Of a stretch of 56,649 nt of DNA, positions 24,360 to 33,887 are shown in pieces. Made by a program: the position numbers and the translations under genes. The stretch is from Gallibacterium faecale (lineage in GTDB: Bacteria; Pseudomonadota; Gammaproteobacteria; Enterobacterales; Pasteurellaceae): NCBI RefSeq assembly GCF_027920745.1, contig NZ_JAQIBB010000002.1, forward strand, positions 1-56,649, read 5' to 3'. Every line of letters starts with the position of its first letter. Position 1 is the first letter of the stretch. The notes beneath the pieces are model-generated. The model saw only the letters and a list, made by a program, of their open reading frames with translations. It was not told the DNA's origin and searched no databases.

Positions 24360-26165
24360 ATGCAAAATCAAACAAAATTACCTATCTCCGCCGAACTTGC
24401 AGAGAAATTAGGACAATTAGATCAATTACAACTTGCTTGGCTCTCTGGTTATTGCTGGGGGCAAGTCAACCACCAAACAGTGGCGACTGATGTTGTTCCT
24501 ACGTTAGGAACAACGCCTGATACTGTTGCAGCTGCTCCTGCTGCTCGCACTATTACGATTATCTCCGCTTCACAGACTGGTAATGCACGTAAAGTCGCTG
24601 AACAACTGAAAACAAAATTGAGTGTGGCTCATACCGTAAACTTAATCAGTGCGGGTGAATATAAAGCGAAAAAAATCAACCAAGAACAGATTTTATTGTT
24701 AGTTACCTCAACTCAAGGTGATGGTGAACCACCAGAAGAAGCCTTAAACTTACACCGCTTCTTATTCGGCAAAAAAGCACCTTCATTAACTGGTGTTGAA
24801 TTTGCTGTTCTTGGTTTAGGCGATAGCTCTTACCCAAATTTCTGCCAGGCTGGTAAAGATTTTGATCAACGCCTTGCTGAATTAGGTGCTAGCCGTTTAC
24901 AACCATTAACGGAATGTGATTTAGACTACCAAGCTACTGCTGATGCTTGGATTGAACAAATTACACATTACTTAGATCAACATAATAACGGTGCAGATAA
25001 CACCATACCACAAACCGCCATAGTCACTGCTGCTCAAGAAAATACGGCTAATCAATATACCCGCGAACATCCGTTTCCAGCGACTTTAAGTGTTCGCCAA
25101 AAAATTACTGGTCGCCACTCTAATAAGGATGTAGAGCATATCGAGATTGATTTATCAGGTTCAGGTTTAACCTATCAAGTTGGCGATGCTTTAGGTGTTT
25201 GGTTTAGTAATGACTCAGATTTAGTCAGCGAAGTGTTACAAGCAGTTGGTTTATCTGGTGATGAATCTGTTACTCACAATCAACAAACATTAAGTTTACG
25301 TGAAGCATTAACCACTCAATTTGAATTAACACAAAATAATGCAAAATTCGTACAAAACTATGCTGAAATCAATCCACAACCGGCATTAACCGCCTTAGTT
25401 GCTGATCGTCAACAGCTACAACAATATGTACAACAAACACCATTAATCGGTGTCTTGCAAGAGTATCCAACAACACTAACTGCAACCCAATTACTTAGTT
25501 TATTACGTCCGCTTACTCCGCGCCTTTACTCTATTGCTTCTGCACAAAGTGAAGTTGGAGAAGAAGTCCATTTAACGGTTGGTGTAGTTCGCTATCAATT
25601 TAATGATAAAACCTATACCGGTGGTGCATCAGGCTTCCTTGGTGAACGATTAGCAGAAGATCAACAAGTAAATGTCTTTGTTGAAACCAATCCGCATTTC
25701 CGCCTCCCAACAAATTCCCAAGCCGATGTCATTATGATTGGTGCGGGTACTGGGGTTGCACCATTCCGTGCCTTTATGCAGCAACGTGCAGTTGATGAAG
25801 CTGAAGGTCGAAACTGGTTATTCTTTGGCAATCAAACCTTTACCGAAGACTTCCTTTATCAACAAGAGTGGCAAGAGTTTGCTAAACAGGGCTTACTACA
25901 TCGCTATCACTTTGCTTGGTCACGAGATCAGCAACAAAAAGTTTATGTGCAAGACAAAATTCGTGAACAAGCCCAAGAGTTATGGCAATGGTTACAAGCT
26001 GGTGCTTACATCTACGTTTGTGGGGACGCCAATAAAATGGCAAAAGATGTAGAAAAAGCCTTACTTGATGCGATTAGCCAACAAGGCAACTTAGACCAAG
26101 AACAAGCTGAAGATTATCTTGCTGAATTAAGAGAACAAAAACGTTATCAGCGTGATGTGTATTAA
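24360..26165 (+). CDS. cysJ: NADPH-sulfite reductase flavoprotein, alpha subunit
   Basis: 601 residues, close to E. coli CysJ. Flavodoxin-like FMN domain about 63-205 (SASQTGNARKVAEQL, STQGDGEPPEEAL, GLGDSSYPNFC), then an FAD-binding ferredoxin-reductase domain (RLYSIAS near 389, GGASGFLG) and an NADPH domain (MIGAGTGVAPFRAF), ending in KRYQRDVY as expected. It carries electrons from NADPH to the CysI hemoprotein. RBS AAGGAG; 14 bp to cysI. Confidence 0.96.
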   Translation: MQNQTKLPISAELAEKLGQLDQLQLAWLSGYCWGQVNHQTVATDVVPTLGTTPDTVAAAPAARTITIISASQTGNARKVAEQLKTKLSVAHTVNLISAGEYKAKKINQEQILLLVTSTQGDGEPPEEALNLHRFLFGKKAPSLTGVEFAVLGLGDSSYPNFCQAGKDFDQRLAELGASRLQPLTECDLDYQATADAWIEQITHYLDQHNNGADNTIPQTAIVTAAQENTANQYTREHPFPATLSVRQKITGRHSNKDVEHIEIDLSGSGLTYQVGDALGVWFSNDSDLVSEVLQAVGLSGDESVTHNQQTLSLREALTTQFELTQNNAKFVQNYAEINPQPALTALVADRQQLQQYVQQTPLIGVLQEYPTTLTATQLLSLLRPLTPRLYSIASAQSEVGEEVHLTVGVVRYQFNDKTYTGGASGFLGERLAEDQQVNVFVETNPHFRLPTNSQADVIMIGAGTGVAPFRAFMQQRAVDEAEGRNWLFFGNQTFTEDFLYQQEWQEFAKQGLLHRYHFAWSRDQQQKVYVQDKIREQAQELWQWLQAGAYIYVCGDANKMAKDVEKALLDAISQQGNLDQEQAEDYLAELREQKRYQRDVY

Positions 26166-26179
26166 ACAGGAGTGAAACA

Positions 26180-27937
26180 ATGAGTGATAAAGCAACTGAA
26201 TGGAAAAAATTTCCTTTAGCCGATAATGAACACCTAAAAGGTGAAAGTGATTATTTACATGGTACAATTGCCGCAGATCTGAATGAACAATTAACGGGTG
26301 GCTTTAATAAAGATAACTTTCAATTAATCCGTTTCCACGGTATGTATGAGCAAGATGACCGTGATATCCGAGCAGAACGCCAAGCCCAAAAATTAGAGCC
26401 TAATAAGAACGTCATGTTACGCTGCCGTTTACCGGGTGGAATCATCACCCCAAAACAGTGGCTAGGAATTGACGAGTTTGCTACGCAACATACTTATTAC
26501 GGCAGTATCCGTTTAACCAATCGCCAAACATTCCAATTTCACGGGGTTTTAAAGCGTGATATTAAACCAATGCACCAATGGTTACATCAACTTGGTTTAG
26601 ATTCAATCGCGACTGCTGGCGATGTAAACCGCAATGTTCTCTGTACACCTAATCCAGTAGAAAGTGAATTACATCAACAAGCTTATGAGTGGGCGAAGAA
26701 AATTTCTGAACATTTATTACCACGTACCACTGCTTATGCCGATGTTTGGCTAGATGGTGAGAAAGTCTTTGAAAGTGAAACAACCAAACCGCTATTAAAA
26801 GAATCCAGCGATCCAGTTGAACCTATTTTAGGGAAAACCTATTTACCTCGAAAATTTAAAACGACTGTTGTGGTGCCGCCATTAAATGATGTGGATTTAC
26901 ACGCAAATGACCTTAACTTTATTGCTATTGCAGAACAAGGGCAATTAGTTGGTTTTAATGTTCTTATCGGTGGTGGCTTATCTATGGATTTCGCCAACCA
27001 TAAAACTTACCCAAATATTGCACAAGAGCTTGGTTTTGTTACGTTAGATGAGGTTTTAGCTTGTGCAGAAGCGGTAGTTACGACTCAACGAGATTGGGGT
27101 AACCGCAGTGATCGTAAAAATGCGAAATTACGTTACACCCTTGAACGTGTAGGCTTAGATGTCTTTAAAGCAGAAGTAGAAAAACGTGCTGGTATTACTT
27201 TAAAACCGCTTCGTCCTTATCATTTCACTGAACGAGGTGATCGTATTGGTTGGGTAAAAGGTGAGGATAAAAAATGGCATCTTACTTTATTTATCGAAAA
27301 TGGTCGATTGCTAGATTATCCTGATCGACCATTAAAAACTGGCTTACGTGAAATTGCGAAAATTCATAAAGGGGATTTTCGTCTTACCGCTAACCAAAAT
27401 TTAATTGTGGCTGGGGTAGCACAAAAAGATAAGGCTAAAATTGAGAAACTTGCTCGTGAATATAAGTTAATTGATGACAGTATTACACCTCTACGTCAGC
27501 AAAGTATGTCTTGTGTTGCCTTGCCAACTTGTCCGCTTGCGATGGCAGAAGCTGAACGTTTTCTTCCTCAATTTATCGATAAAGTAGATCTCTTAATGGC
27601 AAAACATGGGATGGAAAAAGAAAGTATTGTATTACGTGTTACTGGATGTCCTAATGGTTGTGGTCGAGCTATGTTAGCTGAAATAGGCTTAGTTGGTCGT
27701 GCAATTGGTCGTTATAACCTTTATATCGGTGGTAATCGCGAAGGTAGCCGTATTCCACGTTTATTTAAAGAAAATATTGAGGAAGCAGAAATCTTACAAA
27801 TTCTTGATGGTTGGATTGGTGATTGGGCAAAAAATCGCCATGTTAATGAAGGTATTGGTGATTTCGCTATTCGTACCGGAATTGTTAAACCTGTTACCAA
27901 TGCACCAGAAGATTTTTGGGAAGTGAAGATTGCTTAA
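26180..27937 (+). CDS. cysI: Sulfite reductase hemoprotein, beta subunit
   Basis: 585 residues. Reduces sulfite to sulfide by six electrons. The siroheme/[4Fe-4S] ligands are visible as SCVALPTCPLA near 443-452 (C-x5-C) and TGCPNGCGRAM near 489-497 (C-x3-C). Substrate-binding basic residues in the GSIRLTNRQTFQ segment are kept. It is last in cysGHDNJI and followed by a strong hairpin at 27965-27990. About 15 residues longer than the E. coli subunit, with no clear extra domain. Confidence 0.96.
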   Translation: MSDKATEWKKFPLADNEHLKGESDYLHGTIAADLNEQLTGGFNKDNFQLIRFHGMYEQDDRDIRAERQAQKLEPNKNVMLRCRLPGGIITPKQWLGIDEFATQHTYYGSIRLTNRQTFQFHGVLKRDIKPMHQWLHQLGLDSIATAGDVNRNVLCTPNPVESELHQQAYEWAKKISEHLLPRTTAYADVWLDGEKVFESETTKPLLKESSDPVEPILGKTYLPRKFKTTVVVPPLNDVDLHANDLNFIAIAEQGQLVGFNVLIGGGLSMDFANHKTYPNIAQELGFVTLDEVLACAEAVVTTQRDWGNRSDRKNAKLRYTLERVGLDVFKAEVEKRAGITLKPLRPYHFTERGDRIGWVKGEDKKWHLTLFIENGRLLDYPDRPLKTGLREIAKIHKGDFRLTANQNLIVAGVAQKDKAKIEKLAREYKLIDDSITPLRQQSMSCVALPTCPLAMAEAERFLPQFIDKVDLLMAKHGMEKESIVLRVTGCPNGCGRAMLAEIGLVGRAIGRYNLYIGGNREGSRIPRLFKENIEEAEILQILDGWIGDWAKNRHVNEGIGDFAIRTGIVKPVTNAPEDFWEVKIA

Positions 27938-27952
27938 TTTCGTAAATCGCTA

Positions 27953-28184
27953 CATCTCCTCCTTACTCCTCTTCATAAATGAAGAGGAGTGATCACTCAG
28001 CACTTGAATAACATTCAGTACATTTTGGCACGAATAAATAGCTCAAAAATAATTAACCTTGATTGACTAAAATATAAACACCAACTAACCAAAATACTTA
28101 GTACAGACTAGCCAAAAATCACTGACCTAGTATATTCACAGAACGGCGCCCCTCTTCAAGCTTGAAGAGGGGCTAGGGGAGATG
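27953..28184. repeat. Pair of inverted palindromic intergenic repeats (BIME-like)
   Basis: Copy 1 (27953-27990, plus) reads CATCTCC, a short variable part, CCTCTTCA, loop, TGAAGAGG. Copy 2 (28148-28184, read on minus) has the same order; its core is a perfect 26-bp palindrome (28148-28173). The copies agree at roughly three quarters of positions and face each other across 157 bp in the cysI-adhE gap. Two inverted palindromic units in one intergenic region is the layout of REP/BIME elements. No transposase is nearby. Confidence 0.6.
27965..27990. terminator. Hairpin after the cysGHDNJI operon
   Basis: ACTCCTCTTC (27965-27974) and GAAGAGGAGT (27981-27990) pair exactly around a six-base loop, 27 bp after the cysI stop. 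No T tract follows. It is also part of a larger repeat copy (27953-27990). Confidence 0.5.
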
Positions 28185-28215
28185 CGGATCAATGGGGAGT
28201 ATTTATCAGTTATTA

Positions 28216-30831
28216 TTACTCACCATAATAGGCTTTAGTTAAGATCTCAATCATATCTTCAACTACTGGCAAACGTGGGTTTGCTGGTGAACATTGATCT
28301 TCAAAGGCAAGTAACGCTAAATCACGGCGTGCATCCATAAACTCTTGTTCATTGATACCTTGATCTTTGAAAGACATCTTAATTCCAATACGTTCACCTA
28401 ATGCTTTACACGCATTCGCATAAGCTTCCACGGCTTCTGCTGGCGTTGAGCAAGGTAAACCAAGCACACGGGCGATTTCTTGATATTTAACGTCTGCTTT
28501 ATAGTAGTTATATTTTGGCCATGTCGCCGTTTTAGTTGGGCGAGTACCGTTATAACGAATAACATAAGGCATTAAAATCGCATTGGTTCTACCGTGTGGT
28601 GTATGGAAACGACCACCAACTTTATGCGCTAAAGAGTGAGTCATACCTAAGAACGCATTAGCAAATGCCATACCTGCAATAGTTGAAGCATTGTGCATTC
28701 TTTCTCTTGCTTCTGGATCGCTTGCGCCATTTTTCACAGAGCGTTCTAAGAATTCAAATACCAGTTTAATCGCTTGTAATGCAAGACCATCGGTAAAGTC
28801 ATTCGCTAACGTAGAAACATAAGCTTCTGTTGCGTGAACTAATACATCATAACCAGAGTCTGCGGCAACGTGTGCTGGCACAGTCATCGTTAATGCTGGA
28901 TCCACAATCGCAATTGTTGGGGTTAATGAGTAATCTGCGATTGGGTATTTTTTATCGCCCTCACTAATTACCGCAAATGGTGTAACTTCTGAACCTGTAC
29001 CTGAAGTTGTTGGGATACCAATGAATTTTGCTTTACGACCTAATTGTGGGAATTTGAATGCACGTTTACGAATATCCATAAATTTTTGTACTAAATCACG
29101 GAAATCGACTTCTGGTTGTTCATAGAATAACCACATTACTTTAGCCGCATCCATCGCTGAACCACCACCTAATGCAATGATGGTATCTGGTTGGTAATTA
29201 CGTAATAACTCTACCCCACGGCGAACAGTTGCAATACTTGGATCTGGCTCAACATCAGCGAAAAGTTGGTAAGTAACATGATCACCACGCATAGTAAGCT
29301 GGTTCGCAATTTTCTCCACAAACCCTAAATCTACCATCACACGGTCTGTGACGATAACAACCCGTTTAACACCTTTCATTGATTGTAAATATTGGATTGA
29401 ATCGCGTTCAAAATAGATTTTTGAAGGCACTTTGAACCATTGCATATTATTTCTCCGTCTGCCTACTCGTTTGATATTTAATAAATTCACCGCACTAACG
29501 TTGTTACCTACGGAGTTTTTACCGTATGAACCACAACCTAAGGTTAATGATGGTAAGAAAGAGTTATAAACATCACCAATACCACCAAATGTTGAAGGTG
29601 AATTCCATATCACACGAATCGCTTTCACACGTTCACCAAACGTTTTCGCTAATTCTGCATCAGAAGTATGAATTGCTGCTGAGTGTCCTAAACCGTGGAA
29701 TTCCACCATTTGTTCTGATTTATTTAAACCATCTTCGACACTTTCTGCTTTTAATAACGCTAATACTGGGGAGAGTTTTTCACGAGTTAATGGCTCTTTT
29801 ACGCCAACTTCTTTACATTCTGCAAGAAGAATATTGGTATTTGCTGGAACACTGAATCCGGCTTGTTCTGCAATCCAAGCTGCTGGCTTACCAACTACTG
29901 CTGCATTTAATTTTGCTGATGCACAGTTAGTACTGTTTGCTTTCGCACCAAAGATATACTCTTCTAATAGAGCTTTCTCTTTTTTATTCACCAAATACAC
30001 GCCATAAGATTGCATTTCTTTAACGAAATCATCATAGATTTCTTTATCAACAATCGCAGCTTGTTCACTGGCACAAATCATACCGTTATCAAATGATTTT
30101 GACATCACGATATCGTGTACCGCCTGTTTTAAATTAGCGCTTTTTTCTACATAAGCTGGCACGTTACCTGCTCCAACACCAAGTGCTGGTTTACCACAAG
30201 AATAAGCAGCTTCAACCATCGCATTACCCCCTGTTGCCAAAATAGTAGCAATTCCTGGGTGTTTCATTAATGCTTGGGTACCTTCCATTGATGGGTGTTC
30301 AATCCATTGGATACAATTTGTTGGTGCGCCTGCTTTTACTGCTGCTTCATAAACAACTCTGGCAGCGTGTGCTGAACTTTGTTGTGCTGAAGGGTGGAAA
30401 GCAAAAACAATTGGATTACGTGTTTTTAAAGCAATTAATGATTTGAAGATAGTGGTCGAGGTTGGGTTAGTGGTTGGGGTAATACCACAAACTACACCCA
30501 CTGGATCTGCAATTTCAGTAATACCGGTTACATCATCTTCTTTAATTACACCAACTGTTTTTAAATGGCGCATATTATTGACGACATACTCACACGCAAA
30601 TAAGTTTTTTGTCGCTTTATCCTCAAATACACCACGACCAGTTTCTTCATAGGCGTGCATCGCTAACACACCATGTTGATCAAGTGCCGCAACAGAGGCT
30701 TTTGCCACAATATAATCAACCTGCTCTTGATTTAATTGACGAAATTCTTCTAACGCCACTAAACCGTTGGCAACAAGTTGATCCACTTCTGCTTGAGCTG
30801 GACTGACAGCAACTTCAGTTGTCTTATTCAT
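28216..30831 (-). CDS. adhE: Bifunctional acetaldehyde-CoA/alcohol dehydrogenase
   Basis: 871 residues, two enzymes in one chain. N-terminal CoA-acylating aldehyde dehydrogenase (about 1-440) with the catalytic cysteine in NGMICASEQ near 245. C-terminal iron-dependent alcohol dehydrogenase (about 450-871) with GGGSAMDAAKVMW and the metal region MTHSLAHKVGGRFHTPHGR. It turns acetyl-CoA into ethanol, reoxidising two NADH in anaerobic fermentation; AdhE forms long spirosome filaments in relatives. RBS GGAG. A single-gene unit with an FNR-like site about 90 bp upstream. Confidence 0.97.
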   Translation of the reverse strand: MNKTTEVAVSPAQAEVDQLVANGLVALEEFRQLNQEQVDYIVAKASVAALDQHGVLAMHAYEETGRGVFEDKATKNLFACEYVVNNMRHLKTVGVIKEDDVTGITEIADPVGVVCGITPTTNPTSTTIFKSLIALKTRNPIVFAFHPSAQQSSAHAARVVYEAAVKAGAPTNCIQWIEHPSMEGTQALMKHPGIATILATGGNAMVEAAYSCGKPALGVGAGNVPAYVEKSANLKQAVHDIVMSKSFDNGMICASEQAAIVDKEIYDDFVKEMQSYGVYLVNKKEKALLEEYIFGAKANSTNCASAKLNAAVVGKPAAWIAEQAGFSVPANTNILLAECKEVGVKEPLTREKLSPVLALLKAESVEDGLNKSEQMVEFHGLGHSAAIHTSDAELAKTFGERVKAIRVIWNSPSTFGGIGDVYNSFLPSLTLGCGSYGKNSVGNNVSAVNLLNIKRVGRRRNNMQWFKVPSKIYFERDSIQYLQSMKGVKRVVIVTDRVMVDLGFVEKIANQLTMRGDHVTYQLFADVEPDPSIATVRRGVELLRNYQPDTIIALGGGSAMDAAKVMWLFYEQPEVDFRDLVQKFMDIRKRAFKFPQLGRKAKFIGIPTTSGTGSEVTPFAVISEGDKKYPIADYSLTPTIAIVDPALTMTVPAHVAADSGYDVLVHATEAYVSTLANDFTDGLALQAIKLVFEFLERSVKNGASDPEARERMHNASTIAGMAFANAFLGMTHSLAHKVGGRFHTPHGRTNAILMPYVIRYNGTRPTKTATWPKYNYYKADVKYQEIARVLGLPCSTPAEAVEAYANACKALGERIGIKMSFKDQGINEQEFMDARRDLALLAFEDQCSPANPRLPVVEDMIEILTKAYYGE

Positions 30832-30918
30832 AATGATTTCTCCAAAAATTAAAAATTATTTTAACTGATAAAATTATATCTTTTTGAAGCTCCCTTTTTT
30901 TGGGTATTCCATCATTAT

Positions 30919-30932
30919 CTGATCTAGCTCAA
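30919..30932. promoter_or_regulatory. Possible FNR site upstream of adhE
   Basis: On the minus strand TTGAGCTAGATCAG matches the FNR consensus TTGAT-N4-ATCAA at eight of ten defined positions, 88 bp from the adhE start. Control of a fermentation gene by FNR is reasonable, but a single imperfect site is weak evidence. Confidence 0.35.
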
Positions 30933-31076
30933 TTTCTGTGTTATCCACTTGTTACAGTCGTTTAGGATCTGTTGTTCTCTCGTTCTTAATTCTTGATAAA
31001 TTACTAATTTTTGTGTGATCTTTGCCTTTTTTCGTTCTATATTAAGAATGAAATTAACTTGAATAAGGAAAATAAG

Positions 31077-31430
31077 ATGGAACCGATGATCTATAATGTT
31101 GATAACACCAAAAAATGGGCAATGATTACGTATTGGCTCTACATTCTTTCCTTTATTGTTGGTTTTTTAAGTATTGTTGGGATTGTAATTGCCTATATTT
31201 TTCGTGATGACGCTCGAGGTTCTTTTTTAGAAAGTCATTTTACCTACCAAATTAGAACTTTCTGGATTGGCTTGTTATACAGTGCCATCGGGGTAATTCT
31301 TTCTTTAATCTTTGTAGGTTACTTTATTCTTTTATTTACTTTAATTTGGCTTTTAGTGCGATCAATTAAAGGATTACGTTCTCTCAGTAGAAATGAAGTT
31401 ATCTTAAATGAAAAAACGTGGTTATTTTGA
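31077..31430 (+). CDS. Small DUF4870-like membrane protein
   Basis: 117 residues from ATG 31077 (upstream AAGGAA); an upstream in-frame start would add 22 residues that look untranslated. Three hydrophobic segments lie at about 14-45, 62-85 and 85-102, with short soluble ends. The pattern TKKWAMITYWLYILSF, SFLESHFTYQIRTFWIG and a final LLVRSIKGLRSLS matches the DUF4870-like family of small inner-membrane proteins with no assigned function. It stands alone between adhE and rraB. Confidence 0.7.
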   Translation: MEPMIYNVDNTKKWAMITYWLYILSFIVGFLSIVGIVIAYIFRDDARGSFLESHFTYQIRTFWIGLLYSAIGVILSLIFVGYFILLFTLIWLLVRSIKGLRSLSRNEVILNEKTWLF

Positions 31431-31501
31431 TCTGGTTGCTTGTAGAACAAGTTTTTAATCCCTAGAATACAATCTTTATCACGCAAAACGAGGCTTTAAT
31501 T

Positions 31502-31903
31502 ATGTCAGTACTTACTGCGCTACAACAAGAAACCCGAGAAATTATTGATCAATTGTTAAATGATGGTAGCGATCCAGATGCGTTATACATTATTGAGCAC
31601 CATGTTTCTCATCACGATTTCGATAAACTTGAAAAAATTGCTGTAGATGCTTTTAAATTAGGCTATGAAGTATCTGAAGCAGAAGAGTTAGAAAATGAAG
31701 ACGGCGTTGAAGTCTATTGTTTTGATATTATTAGTGAAATTGAATTAAAAGCAGAGTTAATTGATGCGCAACAAGTAGAGCTACTCCCTCTTATCAAAAA
31801 ACATCAAGGCACCTATGACGGCTGGGGAACTTATTTTGAAGATCCGAATGATGACGAAGATGAATATGGGGAAGATGGCGAATTTTTTGATGATGAAGAC
31901 TAA
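31502..31903 (+). CDS. rraB: Ribonuclease E inhibitor RraB
   Basis: 133 residues, strongly acidic. RraB binds the C-terminal scaffold of RNase E and changes degradosome composition, altering mRNA decay. The N-terminal EETREIIDQLLNDGSDPDALY-like segment and the HHDFDKLEKIA and GYEVSEAEE blocks match the family, and the tail DDEDEYGEDGEFFDDED is the usual acid stretch. yrdD starts 2 bp after its stop, so the two are probably one transcript. Confidence 0.9.
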   Translation: MSVLTALQQETREIIDQLLNDGSDPDALYIIEHHVSHHDFDKLEKIAVDAFKLGYEVSEAEELENEDGVEVYCFDIISEIELKAELIDAQQVELLPLIKKHQGTYDGWGTYFEDPNDDEDEYGEDGEFFDDED

Positions 31904-31905
31904 TT

Positions 31906-32460
31906 ATGCGTGATACACTTTTTACAGCTCATAAGTCTGTCGAAAAATGCCCTCAATGTGGGCATTTTTTACAATTAAGGCGTGGTAAAAAAGGGCTTTT
32001 TCTTGGTTGTTCCCAATATCCTCAATGTGATTATCTAAGACCATTGCAATCTCAAACTTTAGGCGAAGTCCTGAAAATATTGCCAGAACAATGTCCTGAA
32101 TGTGAACACCCTTTAGTGTTGCGGCGCGGGCAGTTTGGTCTATTTATTGGTTGCAGTAATTACCCTGAATGTCATTTTATTGTGAGCAATGAACCAGAAA
32201 AAAACGATTATCAGCCAGTGAGTTGCCCTGCTTGTAAACAAGGTAAACTTATGGCGAAACGTGGGGCTAGAGGAAAGGTCTTTTTTGCTTGTGATCATTA
32301 CCCACAATGTCGTTTTAATGTGGCACAACAGCCGATTGCAAAAGCCTGCCCACACTGCCATTTTCCATTGGTCTATATAAAAAAAATGACCGATCAACAA
32401 ATTAGTTATCAATGTTTAAATAAAAGCTGTAAACATACGTTTTATGAATCAAATGAATAA
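31906..32460 (+). CDS. yrdD: Topoisomerase-type C4 zinc-finger protein YrdD
   Basis: 184 residues made of four zinc-finger units related to the C-terminal fingers of DNA topoisomerase I: CPQCGHFLQLRRG...CSQYPQC, CPECEHPLVLRRG...CSNYPEC, CPACKQGKLMAKRG...CDHYPQC and a more divergent CPHC...CLNKSC. Likely binds single-stranded nucleic acid; the cellular role is not established. The order yrdD-tsaC-aroE is conserved in gammaproteobacteria. Its 3' end overlaps the tsaC start by 17 bp in another frame. Confidence 0.88.
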   Translation: MRDTLFTAHKSVEKCPQCGHFLQLRRGKKGLFLGCSQYPQCDYLRPLQSQTLGEVLKILPEQCPECEHPLVLRRGQFGLFIGCSNYPECHFIVSNEPEKNDYQPVSCPACKQGKLMAKRGARGKVFFACDHYPQCRFNVAQQPIAKACPHCHFPLVYIKKMTDQQISYQCLNKSCKHTFYESNE

Positions 32461-33007
32461 CTTAGAAAATATTGTCGCCCATTTATTACAAGGCGATGTT
32501 ATTGCTTATCCAACAGAAGCTGTGTTTGGCTTAGGGTGCAATCCTTTTAATGATCAAGCGATACAAAAATTATTAGCTTTAAAACAACGTCCTGTGGAAA
32601 AAGGATTAATTTTAATTGCACCTACCTTAGATTTTTTCCAAGAGATTATTGCATTCGAGCAACTTTCTGCAGAACAGCTACAACGCCTACAACAGGTGTA
32701 TCAACGTCCAACAACCTGGATTGTTCCTGTGAAATCTACGGTTTCACCTTTGCTTACTGGAAAATTCAACAGTATCGCGGTACGGTTATGTCAGCATCCT
32801 GCGGTAATTGCTTTATGTAAACAGGCTAAAATGCCAATTACCTCAACTAGTGCAAATTTAAGCGGGCAGCCACCCTGTCGCCATTTTCAAGAAGTTTTAG
32901 CACAATTTGGTCAAGATTTTCCCGTATTACAGGCAGAAGTGGGATCAGCTAAAAATCCATCTGAAATCAGGGATCTTTTTACTAATAACATTGTTCGACA
33001 AGGATAA
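32444..33007 (+). CDS. tsaC: Threonylcarbamoyl-AMP synthase
   Basis: 187 residues. Makes threonylcarbamoyl-AMP from threonine, bicarbonate and ATP, the first step of the t6A37 modification of ANN-decoding tRNAs. The N-terminal VIAYPTEAVFGLGCNP and the KQRPVEKGLILIAP segment are typical, as is ITSTSANLSGQPP near 130. Two close starts are possible, ATG 32444 and ATG 32453; both overlap yrdD. aroE follows after 8 bp. Confidence 0.94.
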   Translation: MNQMNNLENIVAHLLQGDVIAYPTEAVFGLGCNPFNDQAIQKLLALKQRPVEKGLILIAPTLDFFQEIIAFEQLSAEQLQRLQQVYQRPTTWIVPVKSTVSPLLTGKFNSIAVRLCQHPAVIALCKQAKMPITSTSANLSGQPPCRHFQEVLAQFGQDFPVLQAEVGSAKNPSEIRDLFTNNIVRQG

Positions 33008-33015
33008 TAGTCATT

Positions 33016-33840
33016 ATGCAACAACATCATTATGCCGTTTGGGGAAACCCCATTGCTCAAAGTAAATCGCCACTTATTCATCACCTTTTTTCTCAACAAA
33101 CTGGAAAACAACTCACCTATGTTGCTGAACTAGGCGATTTAACTCAATTTGAACAACAACTTATTCAATTCTTTCAACAGGGTGCGAATGGTTGTAATAT
33201 CACGGCACCATTTAAAGAGCGAGCATTTCAATTAGCCCACCATCACAGTGAACGTTGTCAGTTAGCTCAAGCGTGCAATACATTAAAACGAATGGAAGAT
33301 GGTTCACTTTATGCCGATAATACCGATGGTGCTGGTTTAGTTACTCATCTCCAACAGTTAAATTGGCTGCAACCTAATCAACAGATTTTATTGCTTGGTA
33401 CAGGTGGCGCTACAAAAGGTGTACTGTATCCCTTACTACAAGCACAGCAAAAAATCACATTAGCAAATCGCACCTTAGAAAAGGCAATCCATTTAGTAGA
33501 TAAATTTGCTCCGTTTGGAGAGATTACAGCCACCACCCTGGAACAAATACCGAATCAAACGTTTGATTTAGTCATTAACGCCACTTCTAGCGGTTTACAT
33601 GGTCAAGTAGCGCCTGTTGCCGATCATGTTTTACAACAATGTACTCACGTATATGATATGCAATATTCTGCAAACGGCGTGACACCATTCATTCAACATT
33701 GCCAAAATTTAAATATTCAACAATGCAGTGATGGCTTAGGGATGCTCGTTGCTCAAGCAGCTCACGCTTTCTTGCTTTGGGAAGAGGTTATGCCTGAAAT
33801 TTCACAATTACTGGCGAATAGAGAATGGTTAAAATCGTAA
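33016..33840 (+). CDS. aroE: Shikimate dehydrogenase (NADP)
   Basis: 274 residues. Reduces 3-dehydroshikimate to shikimate in aromatic amino acid synthesis. Shikimate-binding serines are S16 and S18 in NPIAQSKSPL; the catalytic lysine is K67 in NITAPFKERA, with its partner aspartate in DNTDGAGL near 103. The NADP loop GTGGATKGV follows near 128. It is last in rraB-yrdD-tsaC-aroE or the tsaC-aroE part of it, and a hairpin lies about 50 bp downstream. Confidence 0.96.
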   Translation: MQQHHYAVWGNPIAQSKSPLIHHLFSQQTGKQLTYVAELGDLTQFEQQLIQFFQQGANGCNITAPFKERAFQLAHHHSERCQLAQACNTLKRMEDGSLYADNTDGAGLVTHLQQLNWLQPNQQILLLGTGGATKGVLYPLLQAQQKITLANRTLEKAIHLVDKFAPFGEITATTLEQIPNQTFDLVINATSSGLHGQVAPVADHVLQQCTHVYDMQYSANGVTPFIQHCQNLNIQQCSDGLGMLVAQAAHAFLLWEEVMPEISQLLANREWLKS

Positions 33841-33887
33841 TTTGAAGGGTATTTTACTTTTTAGCCGTTTCAATAATTAATATCAGC

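Noticed and set aside
30941..30949. A DnaA-like box (TTATCCACT) upstream of adhE
   Set aside because: It is a single copy with one mismatch and has no DUE or GATC cluster around it; the origin is clearly at 46599-46982.
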